A program made the translations under genes and the position numbers. From the NCBI GenBank assembly GCA_003640385.1, contig RCAB01000830.1, forward strand, positions 1 through 16,518: a stretch of DNA of 16,518 bases, given 5' to 3'. The DNA comes from Setaria digitata (lineage: Eukaryota > Nematoda > Chromadorea > Rhabditida > Setariidae). How positions within the stretch are numbered: the first letter of the stretch is position 1; the number at the start of each line of letters is the position of its first letter. The notes under the pieces were generated by a model that had not been told where the DNA came from, searched no databases, and saw only the letters and a program-made list of their open reading frames with translations. Shown one piece after another: positions 1-9,350 of the stretch.

Positions 1-118
1 ATTATTATTACTATCATTATTATTATTATTACTATTATTATCATTATTATTACTATTATTAACATTATTATTATTATAATTATTATTATCAATATTATTG
101 CTGCTGCTATTATTATAA
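1..118. repeat. Degenerate ATT/ATC/ACT trinucleotide array, cut by the window edge
   Basis: The first 118 bases are almost entirely ATT triplets with scattered ATC, ACT and AAC variants and a short GCT run (GCTGCTGCT near 101-109). The array probably continues to the left of the window. The impurity suggests an old microsatellite. No coding role is visible. Confidence 0.9.
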
Positions 119-480
119 TTGCTTGTTAATATTAATTGGTGATTGATATTACTACTAAATAATACTATTGAATGTTGCTTAAATTGGTGGTTGTTGTGAC
201 GTATTTTATTGTAAAATAATAATAGTTGTAGTTGTAATAGTAATTAATATCGAACTAATTATTCGATATTATTGCAATTGAGATTTCACAACGCTCAAAA
301 ATATTGCAACATTCCTGCGGAACAACTATATGCAATTTCATTTTACAATTTCCTTATTTATTTATTTTTTTGAATATTTCATTTAAAATGTTAAAGAAAG
401 TTTGCTTTATGGAAAAGTACTTTCTTATTTTCTCTTCTATTAGCTGCTACTACTGCTACTAGAAATTTCCTCTTCCATCC

Positions 481-511
<31 letters not shown>

Positions 512-654
512 GGAAGAGGTTGAAAGGAAATGTAAAATGTAAAAATAAAGCCGCAGGAATGCAGTTTTTCCGCCATGAAATTCTTTTATTATTTTAAATA
601 TTCGATTAGCTCAGTTTTATAAAGTACTTAATTTATTATATTAATTTTATTAAT
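119..654. other. AT-rich non-coding stretch with a (CA)n-poly(A) run
   Basis: I see no gene here. The stretch holds a (CA)n run merging into 22 A's (490-511) and an 11-bp inverted pair, CATTCCTGCGG at 310-320 and its reverse complement at 551-561. The open frame on the minus strand across 391-576 owes its poly-Phe centre to the A run and is not a credible gene. Confidence 0.7.
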
Positions 655-1425
655 CGCTAATAACAGTTCCTGTATTTCAGTTCTATTCCTGTCTAGCAAT
701 CCCCTCATTAAATCTTGTATAATTGATTTTCATTTCTTTTTCTCCTATCAGTCTCTCTCTCCTATTAATTCCCATATCAATTCCATTATTTTCTCACATT
801 AAATTCAATTTCACCTTTCCACATCACTTAATAGATTGAATTCTTTTACAAATTCCTATATCATTTTTGCGTTAATTTTTTCAGTCGCTTTCATCTACTC
901 TTATATTTTATCAATCGCTTATTTAACTCTTATTAAATTCTTATATTGGTCGCTGATATTATTTTATCAATTAACTAATATACTATTTACATTGCAGTCT
1001 AATATAAATTGACATATCATTTATTGCACTAAGTATTTTATAAATTCTTCTCAACTCTTATATTTATCAATTCTTATTAAAAGTTCTTATAACCAATTTC
1101 TACAATAATTCTCAAGAAAACTTTTGCAGTAATGCTTATATTAGTTCTTATATTAGCTCATTAGTTTATATATCAATTTTTATGTTAATTTTTGCATCAC
1201 TTCTCATACTAATTAGCTCTTATATGAAATATCTCTGTTATTTCATATCAATTCCTATTTTTTTCAAATTCAAAATTAATATATAGGAAATTATATAAAT
1301 GTATTAATTTTCGCATCTCATATTGAATTCCTGCAATAATCCTTCAGTCATTATAGGTTCCTGTAGTAATCTTTCGATTCTTGATATTCAGTTCCAATAT
1401 TGATTCCAACCTATATCAATCACTG
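655..1425. repeat. Decayed 12-15 bp tandem repeat, T/C-rich on the plus strand
   Basis: Variants of a core like TTCTTATATTAAT or TTCCTRTATYAAT recur across about 770 bases. The clearest neighbours are CTTATATTAGTT (1135-1146) followed at once by CTTATATTAGCT (1147-1158), and TTCCTGCAATAATC (from 1328) against TTCCTGTAGTAATC (from 1358), exactly 30 bases apart. Period and sequence drift, so the array must be old. There is no open frame of note. Borders are approximate. Confidence 0.55.
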
Positions 1426-1498
1426 ATCAAAATGTCTTGAGAATACTGCAACCACTGTTATCATATAAAAGTTTTATTTTAATTTTTCCAATTAACAG

Positions 1499-1622
1499 CA
1501 AGAAAGAAGGAAAGAAAGAGAGGAGAAGGAAGATGAGAAAAAATGGTGAAGAAGTAAGAATAAAAGTGAGGAAAGAGAAAGGAAAAAGAAAGGATAAGAA
1601 AATGAGAAAATGAGGAAAATGA
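1499..1622 (+). repeat. Polypurine (GA-rich) tract
   Basis: About 124 bases are nearly all A and G on the plus strand, with only isolated T's. It is made of AAAG, GGAA, GAGA and GATGAG words. The minus-strand open frame across 1427-1627 translates to Phe/Leu/Ser low complexity and reflects this tract. A long purine tract could adopt triplex (H-DNA) form, which is inference. Confidence 0.8.
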
Positions 1623-2997
1623 AACAAAATTTAATTATGATTGAAATGAAAATAAAATAATTAAAGTTAGTAAATTTAGTAGGAAAATTTAGAAAATTTT
1701 GAAAATCATTTGGGAATTATTTGGTAGGATGGGAAATGACTACCATAACCGAGGAAAAAAAAAACATGAAAAAAGACTTTTTTTTTGATAATAATTGATA
1801 ATATTTGTATAGCAATGTCGCGAATAAATTTTAAAAGTTTCTAAAATTTTATTTTACGCTTTATTTTTAGCATTAATTGTTTCCTAATTCTTCTTTCTTT
1901 GTTTTGCTTTTCTGATTCTTCTTTATTTTTCACAATAAAGAATATTTAAGAACAATGAAGAAAAAGAAAAAACAAAAATAATCAATGAAAATTCGTTAAA
2001 ATGAACTAATTGTTGCAGTGTGGAAGGGATTAGGCGAAGCTATATAGCATGATAAGAGCTATCAATAAATGATAATGATAATTGGTCCGATATGCAAACA
2101 AAACGAAGAAAGAGAAGCAAAAATTTAAAACTGAAAAAAGAAAAAAGTTCGACAAAATATATTTTAAAGCACTATATCACAAGTTGAACATTACGGATGG
2201 ATGGACCAGCATTCCTGATGACAGCAATTAACTTTTCCAATAATTAAAGGCGATAATTTTTTCATCTACTTTTGCTTCTTTTCATTTTCACTTTTTTTTT
2301 TTTTCCTTGTCCCTAGATAGAACAATATATGTAACTATTACACTGGGTTAAGTGCTATTTTTAATGATGCATTTAACTTGAATGCTAGGATAATTTCCAA
2401 GTAGTTCTAGTCGTTAAGCAGAAAAAAAAAAAAAAAGGAGTTGAGAGAAGAGAGCAATCTAGCTAAGTACGTTACATATAAAAATGTAACTTTAAAAAAT
2501 GAATGTTTTTTTTTTTTATTTTCTTTTTCTTTGAATTATTATTTGGAAGAAAAGGAAAATAGGAAATGCTGGCTGCTTTAATTAATAGAATATACATTGT
2601 TGTTGATAAAATAATTAGCTAAATGGCATCAATATGAACTAATTTTTTGTAAAGAGTTGTCATTTTATTAAATTCAATTCATACGATCAAATATTTAATT
2701 CTTAGCACCTAAACCACAAGGGGAAATTAAAAATTGATTGGAAAAAAGAAAAAGAAAAACATCTTATTCAAAGAAATCACAGAATAGAATGCCTTAATAT
2801 TTATAAAAATAATTGTTTACATGCATTTACAATAATAATTGTGGAATAATAAAGTGGAAAACTGTGGAGAGATTGGTCCGATTAAGATAAGCCCTAAATA
2901 TTAAATTTATGTCAATTAAATCATAATTTTAAAGATTTAAAAAATTAGAAAACATAAAATACTAGCTTCATTTGCAATTAATATTATAATTGTAAGC
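1623..2997. other. AT-rich non-coding stretch
   Basis: I see no gene. The stretch contains T13 at 2292-2304, A15 at 2422-2436, T12 at 2506-2517 and a small hairpin (GTTACAT, 6-base loop, ATGTAAC) at 2471-2490. The words near 2084 and 2873 share ATTGGTCCGAT. Short GC-richer patches near 2030 and 2200 have no open frame bounded by good splice sites. Confidence 0.65.
2471..2490. repeat. Small perfect hairpin
   Basis: GTTACAT and ATGTAAC form a 7-bp stem around the loop ATAAAA. In DNA this AT-rich such stems arise often by chance, so no function is claimed. Confidence 0.5.
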
Positions 2998-3108
2998 GCA
3001 ATAATAATAAATAGCAGTCATGATGATGATGGTGATGATGATGCTGATGATAATAACAATAATAATAACAATAATGATAATAACAATAATAATAGTAATG
3101 ATAATAAT

Positions 3109-3169
<61 letters not shown>

Positions 3170-3195
3170 CAGTAGTAATGATAAGAATAAGCAGT
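2998..3195. repeat. (AAT)n / (ATG)n trinucleotide array
   Basis: The array starts with ATGATG units (3018-3050) and passes into AATAAC and AATAGT variants. A nearly pure (AAT)n core runs from 3117 to 3168, followed by more degenerate units. The 106-residue minus-strand frame through 2968-3288 encodes runs of Leu and Ile from this repeat and is not treated as a gene. Confidence 0.92.
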
Positions 3196-3301
3196 AATGT
3201 TATGATGATAATTGTGAGGACATACAATTGGAGTCATAATAGATAAATGGATAATGAAATTTTTTCCAGCCTGATAATTTGAATTCAACTACTGCTATTT
3301 A

Positions 3302-3302
3302 G

Positions 3303-3340
<38 letters not shown>

Positions 3341-3342
3341 AT
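3302..3342. repeat. (AT)n microsatellite
   Basis: About 41 bases of alternating T and A, with one TT slip near 3329-3330. It abuts the first copy of a 51-bp repeated sequence. Pure AT alternation can extrude as a cruciform and is prone to slippage. Confidence 0.95.
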
Positions 3343-3393
3343 GTGATTTTATTGACAATTGTTCTACAGGAAAAGAAATATTGGTAATAATGA
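3343..3393 (+). repeat. 51-bp direct repeat, copy 1
   Basis: This sequence (starts GTGATTTTATTGACAATTG, ends GGTAATAATGA) is identical over 51 bases to 3669-3719, 326 bases downstream. Weaker similarity continues for a few bases to the right with a 2-base gap. Its end carries an internal near-tandem duplication: GAAATATTGGTAATAAT at 3375-3391 is followed by the same first 15 bases at 3392-3406. Left of the copy is an (AT)n run, right of it a palindrome. Confidence 0.97.
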
Positions 3394-3405
3394 AATATTG
3401 GTAAT

Positions 3406-3445
3406 AGAGAGCACATTATATATATATATATATAATGTGCTCTCT
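3406..3445. repeat. Perfect 40-bp palindrome with AT core
   Basis: Each arm is 20 bases. The left arm begins AGAGAGCACATTATA and the right arm ends TATAATGTGCTCTCT, with no spacer and no mismatch. The outer 11 bases per side are ordinary sequence, so this is more than an (AT)n run. It follows immediately after the 17-bp tandem duplication that ends repeat copy 1. Confidence 0.95.
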
Positions 3446-3668
3446 TTTTATTTTTCTAAATCCTCTTTTTTGATTAAAAAAAGAAAGCATGGAAAATGAC
3501 ACTTTTATCTTACAATGATGATAGTAATGTAGTGATAAGGAAAGTGTTGATTGTATAATGCTTTAAAATGATAAAGTAATTTTATACAATTTCTGTAAAA
3601 CAGTAACGGTATATACAGAAATTTAGCAACTATGATAAGGATAATTTTTAAAAATAAAGAAACTGGTG
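3446..3668. other. Spacer between the two 51-bp copies, no gene seen
   Basis: The spacer is AT-rich and single-copy by eye. No exon-like block or RNA gene was recognised. A short frame opening at 3632 runs on into the second repeat copy. Confidence 0.6.
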
Positions 3669-3844
3669 GTGATTTTATTGACAATTGTTCTACAGGAAAA
3701 GAAATATTGGTAATAATGATAAATATTGAAAAAGGAAAGGAAATGAATGCACCAAATGCGATATCACTTGAAACTTCTCAAAATGCTTCTTCTTGCATTG
3801 CAAACAAACATTTTGCCTATTTTATTATTCATTTTAAAACATAA
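3632..3844 (+). other. Short open frame, 70 codons, doubtful
   Basis: The frame opens at ATG 3632 and stops at 3842-3844. The translation has mixed composition (Asn, Lys, Ile, Glu, Ser; three Cys) and is not low complexity like most open frames here. No motif, signal peptide or membrane segment was recognised. Its length is within chance in DNA this AT-rich. A19 follows 33 bases after the stop (3877-3895), the arrangement a retrocopied transcript would leave, but no target-site duplication or polyadenylation signal was confirmed. It could be a chance frame or a fragment of a mobile element. I do not assign a function. Confidence 0.15.
3669..3719 (+). repeat. 51-bp direct repeat, copy 2
   Basis: Base-for-base identical to 3343-3393. 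This copy lies inside a 70-codon open frame (3632-3844) and would encode residues around DFIDNCSTGKEILVIM. In copy 1 the same reading frame is broken just outside the shared block. This copy lacks the AT arrays and tandem duplication beside copy 1, so it may be the older one. That is inference. Confidence 0.97.
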
Positions 3845-4921
3845 CATATGCATACCAAATGTCATTTTTAAAACCTAAAAAAAAAAAAAAAAAAACAGGA
3901 AAAAAAAATTAAAAATTAAAATATCATCTATGAAAATATCATTTTAGCTTTTCTTTTCCTGCCTTTTTCTTTCTTTTTTACACATCAGCATAATAATTCT
4001 TGAAATATTTAGTACTTTGAAGTAATGAGAATGGAGAAAAAAATTACAAATATCGTGAACTCATTAATTTATTAAGACATACAGCTAATAAAAAATCAGA
4101 CTAATCGCTAGTATGCGTAATTTTGCACTTTTTTTCAACCATTTTTAAATTTAAACGATAATAAAAAGAAGGAAACATTGACATCAAACTAATTTACAAA
4201 GGAACAAATGGAAATTATATTAAATGCATAATTATTGGTTTTTTTAATATTGGAAAAAAAAAAAGGGAAAGCATTAATAAATGGAAATAGTAATTAAGGA
4301 ATAAATTATTTGCTTTGAAATTAATTACCAGGAACTGTGCTGATCATAATAATGACTCGTTTAATGATTTTAATTATTTAACTATAATTCTAATAATCTG
4401 CTTGATGCTAAATTTTATTTTAGTCTTTTGTTTGAGCTTTTCAAATTACTTTTTATTGTGAATTAGCATTTAATTAAATTCAACCACAATTTTCACCTAA
4501 TTATTTCTAAATTTTTATCTTAACTTCCTAACATTTCATCCACTCAACATATTCTATTTGGAAAAGTTTAATAAATTAAAAATCTGAAGATAAAATTACT
4601 TAAAACAATCAAATTTCAGCAGTGAACTCTATAAAATAGCAATTTTTCGTAATAATAGCAACGTTTGTTTTATTCATCTTTTGAAAAGGGTTTTTGAAGA
4701 GAGAAATATTGATGGAAAAATATTAAATCCTCCGTGGTTAAATTAAATTTATTTCAAAATTCATAAATCTTATCGTCTTGTCATCCTAAATTTTATTCAG
4801 CTTAATTTGATCATAAAACCCTTAACATAACATATTATCAAATGGATGATAATAATTTGATATATGCTAAGCAGTACCGTCATGTTTCGTGAAATAATTA
4901 CTAGTACAAGTAGTTCAAAAA

Positions 4922-4952
4922 TTGTAATTAGCGCAAGTGACGCTAATTATAA
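4922..4952. repeat. Hairpin with 9-bp perfect inner stem
   Basis: TAATTAGCG (4925-4933) pairs with CGCTAATTA (4941-4949) around the loop CAAGTGA. A G:T wobble and two more pairs extend the stem outward. The GC pairs next to the loop make it less trivial than an A/T-only stem. No terminator-type T run follows. Function unknown. Confidence 0.6.
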
Positions 4953-5604
4953 GTTATTGATGTAAAAAATGTGAAAAAAAAAATAAAAATGCTAATAAAT
5001 TAAAATGCTGAAGTATTTTATATTAAATCTTTTATCTCGTAAGTTATTCAATATTGTGATACTTATTTTAAACACAATAAACGCATTTATGCCTAAATTT
5101 GTAGTGGCATAAATTTTATTAACTGATGTTCTTTTTAAAACAGGAATATTTTTACACTTTATCACTAACTGTTGCTAATTATTCATTTATCGCTGCTTAA
5201 TTTTTTATTATTATTATTATTAATTGATATTTATAAAAAGAAAAAATATTTTCGAAAATTTTTTTTAGTCCATAGCTTTTTTTTTTTTTTTTTTGATATT
5301 TTTAAAAACTTTCAACGGCACTTTTTTCAAGCTAAAAATTAAATTCTTCAAAATAAAAATTAAAACAAAAACATTTACGGTCAGGATGAGAATGTTCATC
5401 TAACCTTAAGCAATGCTGTAGCTGGAAGTTAGTTTGACCGTTGATTGTAAAGATTGGTAATTAATCAAAATTGTTTAGGAAAGAAAAAAAAAGAGATAAG
5501 CGTAATAAATCAATTAACAAATTAATCAATCATTATTTGCAAGCAAAATTTCCTATCATCTTGTTATTCAATTAGCAATCAGTGCATAGTAAAAAAAAAA
5601 AAGT

Positions 5605-5640
5605 AGAAGAAAAAAAAGAGTAGAAGTTTTTTTTTCTTCT
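5605..5640. repeat. Inverted purine/pyrimidine repeat
   Basis: AGAAGAAAAAAAA (5605-5617) and its exact complement TTTTTTTTCTTCT (5628-5640) form a 13-bp stem with a 10-base loop. It is built from neighbouring A-rich and T-rich tracts and may have arisen by slippage or local inversion. Confidence 0.7.
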
Positions 5641-6166
5641 TTTTTTTTCACAACTAATAGCAATCCGTAAAATTTCAAAAATTTTTTAAGCTAATGTTGC
5701 CTTTCTTTTCTTGTTTATGCTACGATTTAAATTGCTTAGATTTTTTTTTTATTCTGAAATAGCCTAAATCCTGTCGAACAAATTAAATTTGTTAAATAAA
5801 AATTAATTTGCTAATTTGATGATAGCTTTATAAAAACTAAATCAATTTAAATTTAATTTTTCCAAAGTTATTGTTCAATTAACAAATTAATTAAGATTGA
5901 TGGACACAGGAAATTTGTTGCAAGCTATTTTTGGTAAAAGAGTAAGATCAATTTCGATTATGCAAATCTGTCAATTAATTCGTGTTAATTGTAAAAAGTT
6001 TGTTATCGAATAATTTAAAACAGTATAATAATTCTGTCTTTTAGAACTGTTATATCTAAAATTTTTTACAAATAGTTCATCTTTTTTTTTTATGAAATTG
6101 TCTCATTTACCACCATAATTAAATTTCAGTAAAATAAATATGTATTATAAAAATTAGTGATAAGCG

Positions 6167-6173
6167 CTTACCG
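6167..6173 (-). promoter_or_regulatory. 5' splice site (donor) of the minus-strand exon
   Basis: On the minus strand the exon ends ...AGACG and the intron starts GTAAGC, with the GT at 6171-6170. GTAAG matches the general eukaryotic donor consensus well. The drop in GC content at this point supports the boundary. Confidence 0.75.
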
Positions 6174-6269
6174 TCTTGCATGCCATGGCGGAAGTGTCGT
6201 ACTTGCCCAATTACGTTGACGCCATTGTTTGCGACGCTGTTGAAGTGGACTAATTATTTCATTTCGTTC
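6172..6269 (-). CDS. Internal coding exon (98 bp) of an unidentified gene
   Basis: This is the only convincing coding segment in the window. Read on the minus strand it is bounded by an acceptor (TTTAATTATAG) and a donor (CG|GTAAGC). Only one forward frame is open throughout, starting at the first exon base and giving 32 codons plus two bases. The upstream intron is therefore phase 0 and the downstream one phase 2. The peptide is strongly basic and rich in Gln, Arg and Trp (core QQRRKQWRQRNW, then an STTLPPWHAR stretch), without a membrane segment or known catalytic motif. Third codon positions are mostly A or T, as expected in an AT-rich genome. Two antisense frames are also open, but they would be GC-rich at third positions and lack splice signals. 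I could not identify the protein. The RRKQWR run loosely recalls the end of a homeodomain recognition helix, but the defining WFQN residues are absent. Confidence 0.72.
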
Positions 6270-6284
6270 CTATAATTAAAGAAA
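6270..6284 (-). promoter_or_regulatory. 3' splice site (acceptor) of the minus-strand exon
   Basis: The minus strand reads TTTCTTTAATTATAG just before the exon, a short pyrimidine-rich run ending in AG at 6271-6270. It lacks the TTTCAG ending most common in nematodes but is a reasonable acceptor. Confidence 0.65.
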
Positions 6285-9095
6285 AATTTAACTAGCAGTG
6301 ATAAATTTTTCCAATAACAAAGTTTTCATCAATAATAAAAGTCTTTTTTTTTTTTGATAAATTTATCCAAGATGGAATATTGTAGAAGCAAATAGCTTCC
6401 ATAAATACTGATTTAAAAAAAGAAAAAAAGGAAGAAGCTGACCAATCTATGATTTATTGTTACATTTTCTTATCTTCTTCAAAATAACTTTTAAAGAATT
6501 TCTAAAATTTTTGCTGAAATTTTTAAGTTTTTTCTTTTTGTAATTGCTAAAGGCAAAATACACTGATGTTCCAACTACGATAAAAGGAAAGCATGAAAAA
6601 GAAAAGAATTAAAATAATCTTTTACAATTTAAATGAAAATTAATTTATAAAATTTATTAGATTCAAATCTTATTCGCATACAAAAATGATTGAAGTAAAA
6701 TAATTTCTTTGCAAGAAAAAGCAACTGTTTGACCATGCCCAAAATAATCTTTTTTTTTTTGCTAATAATTAACCATTCAATTTTGCATCATTCCTTTCAG
6801 GAATTCCATTTAGCCCCAACTTTTAAAGTTTGCACAATTCAAGGAGGAAAAAAAAAATGGGCAAATAAACCTATTTCTTAATATTTACATTTGTAATATG
6901 AACTCTTTTGCTAATAGTTTCTAGCCCTAAAAAAAAAAAAAAAAAAAATCTCACACTATCTTGAAGAAAATAAAATCTAAGGAGAAAAAAGGAAAGCTTA
7001 ACGAAATAAATATTAATGTTTTTATAAATTTCACGAAACAATTTTTGGAATGGAAAAATTTAAAAAAAAAAAAGAAAAAGAAAAAGAAAATAATAATGAA
7101 CTGATCAACAAGCGATGAAAGGAACCAAAAATTCTTTTTACAATTTTTCTAATCACATTCTCACTATTTTTTTTTTTTTTTTTTTTTAGTAAATTTTTAA
7201 GTCTTTTATTTTAGCATTTTCTTTTCGTTATAAAAAAAAGAAATCGTTTTCGAAAATCATATGAAGTATTTTAATTAAATTTTATTTTCTGAAAGGAATA
7301 ACTCAACTTTTTCATCATTCATTGAATTTTGCCAGGATTTCGAAAAATGATCAAGCATTTTAATTTTGCATGTTGATTAAAATTTTTCTATACATTTCTG
7401 CGAAGGATTTTCAAATACAAATGATTTCATATTCATAATTTCAATCAATTAAATGATAATTTCCAACTGGTACATTCAACGATGATTTTATCGTCCCTCT
7501 TTTTCCATGCATCCATTCTCGGAATGCTTTCAATTCTATCAATTGCCAAAAAAAAAAAAAGGAAATAAAAAAATTATTTAAGTTAATGAAAAATTAACTA
7601 TTTTATTTCCAACTGATTGATTGTAAAGTATTTCGATTATTTAATGCTATTTTTATGCGCGAAAAAAAAAATCGCAAAATTCATAACAATTATATTTCTA
7701 TAAAAATTGCTTATTGAACCGGAAAAAAATTAATGATAAATAAAAAGAAAGAAGAAAAGTAAGAAAATTTAAATTAGCTAACAATGATAAATCATTTCAT
7801 AAGTTTGTCCAAAATTGAAATAGGAAATCATTTAAACTAATATATCCAATAAATTTTCTTTGTAAAGCCTTCGAAAGGAAAAAAAAAATAAAGTTTTCCC
7901 GTAATTTGGAAAAATAAATAAATATTTATCATTTACAGAAAAATTTTTGTTTCTTGCTATTTCGTTGTCTATAAATGAATTGAAGATGACAAAAAAAAAG
8001 AAAACAAATCTTCCATTATTTCATTTTTTTTTTTTTTTTTTAAATTGAAAATCAAATTTCAGATTGCTTTTCAGAATCATTGCAAAATTTTTCGAGAAAA
8101 AAAAGATTTTTTCCTTTTCAGACTTTTCCAGATTAAAAATTTCACTTGCTTTTCACATTTTGCTGTGAAGTTTAAGACATAAAAATATCTTTTGCAAGTA
8201 TTCTTTTTTCGTCATCTCCATCATTTTCCATCTTTGCTTTCTTTTTCTATTTTTTTTTTTGAAAATTCCACTTTCGATTGCTAATCAAATTTAATGTTAA
8301 AATTTGATATCAAAAGAAAGATCTTCATCCTTTCACTCCTATTCACTTTTCTTATCTTCATTTAAACATTTTTATTTTTTTATTTTTTGAATTTAATTTT
8401 AAATTTTTCGTGCCTTTTCAATCCTGTATAAAAAGGGAACCAGAAAGAAAAATTTTCAGTATTTATTCTGTTGGGAAAACGAAACAAAATAGTCGAAAGG
8501 AAAAAAATGCAAGAAATAAGCCTATAATTTTTAGCTATATATATCTATCTAGCAAACAATCTTTATTAATTAATTAATGATATTTCCTTTCAAAATTGTG
8601 CAAGCAAAAATGGGAATGAAAAATGTCTTTTCACTCTTTTCTTATTTATTTATAATTTTTCACAATTTGTTTATTTTAAGGTATTTGATAGCTACAAAAA
8701 GAAGAAATGAAAGCAAATATTTGTTTGACAGTTAATTAGAACGAAAATGTATATTGTCAAAAATGAAAAGAAGAAGGTGGAAAAATTTAAAAAGAAAAAA
8801 ACGAATATTTATTAAGAAAATGAGCACCTTCCCTAAAATTCGAATAAAAAAAGTAAAAAATTCATTTCTCTTTTTTTGTAGAAATTTGTTCACAAGAGCA
8901 GAAAAGAAAAATTTGTAAGTAATAATCGCCAATAATTATATAGTTGAAATAACGCACTAAAAATCTCAAGAAAAAAGAATTTTACAGAAATTAGAAAATT
9001 GCCAAAAAAAAAAAAAATTAAATATTTACCATAAAATCTTTTTTTGCACTTTCATTCTCTCGAACTAAACGCATTTCACCTTTTTCGAATAACAG
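6285..9095. other. AT-rich non-coding stretch, probably upstream intron
   Basis: No gene could be supported. It contains T12 (6344-6355), A20 (6929-6948), T21 (7167-7187), T18 (8024-8041) and many runs of 9 to 12. The minus-strand frame at 8732-8932 is Phe/Leu/Lys-rich chance sequence. If the exon is real, this is most likely the intron preceding it. Confidence 0.6.
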
Positions 9096-9350
9096 CACTA
9101 ATAATAATACTAACAATGATAATGATAGCAATAGTGAATTATGACAGTGAAATTGATAACATTTCTAATAATAAAAACAATGGCGGTAATGACTGGATAT
9201 AACAGTGGCAACTGGTAATAATAATAATAATAATAAAAGTAATAATAGTGATAATAATAGCAGTAATAATAATAAAAGTAATAATAATTAATGATAATAG
9301 ATAATAATAATAATAAATAATAGTAATAAATAACAATAAATAATAATAAT
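9096..9350. repeat. Degenerate (AAT)n array with AGT, GAT and AAC variants
   Basis: The array starts with sparse AAT/GAT units near 9096-9135, is interrupted by ordinary sequence, and becomes dense from about 9214. The two overlapping minus-strand frames across 9110-9523 (137 and 124 codons) are runs of Tyr, Leu and Ile read from this repeat and are not genes. Confidence 0.9.

Larger units (their letters stand above)
3720..6166. other. AT-rich non-coding stretch, probably intron
   Basis: No gene could be supported. It holds A19 (3877-3895), T18 (5277-5294), a hairpin at 4922-4952 and a purine/pyrimidine hairpin at 5605-5640. If the exon at 6172-6269 is correct, this lies downstream in its gene and is probably intron. 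A small GC-richer patch at 5376-5455 is open in more than one frame but does not join in phase to that exon. Confidence 0.6.

Noticed and set aside
391..576. 61-codon minus-strand open frame
   Set aside because: Its centre is a poly-Phe run from A22. No motif and no splice context.
1427..1627. 66-codon minus-strand open frame with hydrophobic runs
   Set aside because: Antisense of the polypurine tract. The apparent membrane segments are Phe/Leu artefacts of composition.
2968..3288. 106-codon minus-strand open frame
   Set aside because: Runs of Leu and Ile from an (AAT)n array, with no other coding signal.
8551..8580. ATTAATTAATTAATGA run
   Set aside because: Short AT-only repeat, expected by chance in this composition.
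8732..8932. 66-codon minus-strand open frame
   Set aside because: Phe/Lys/Leu-rich chance frame. Length is expected in DNA this AT-rich.
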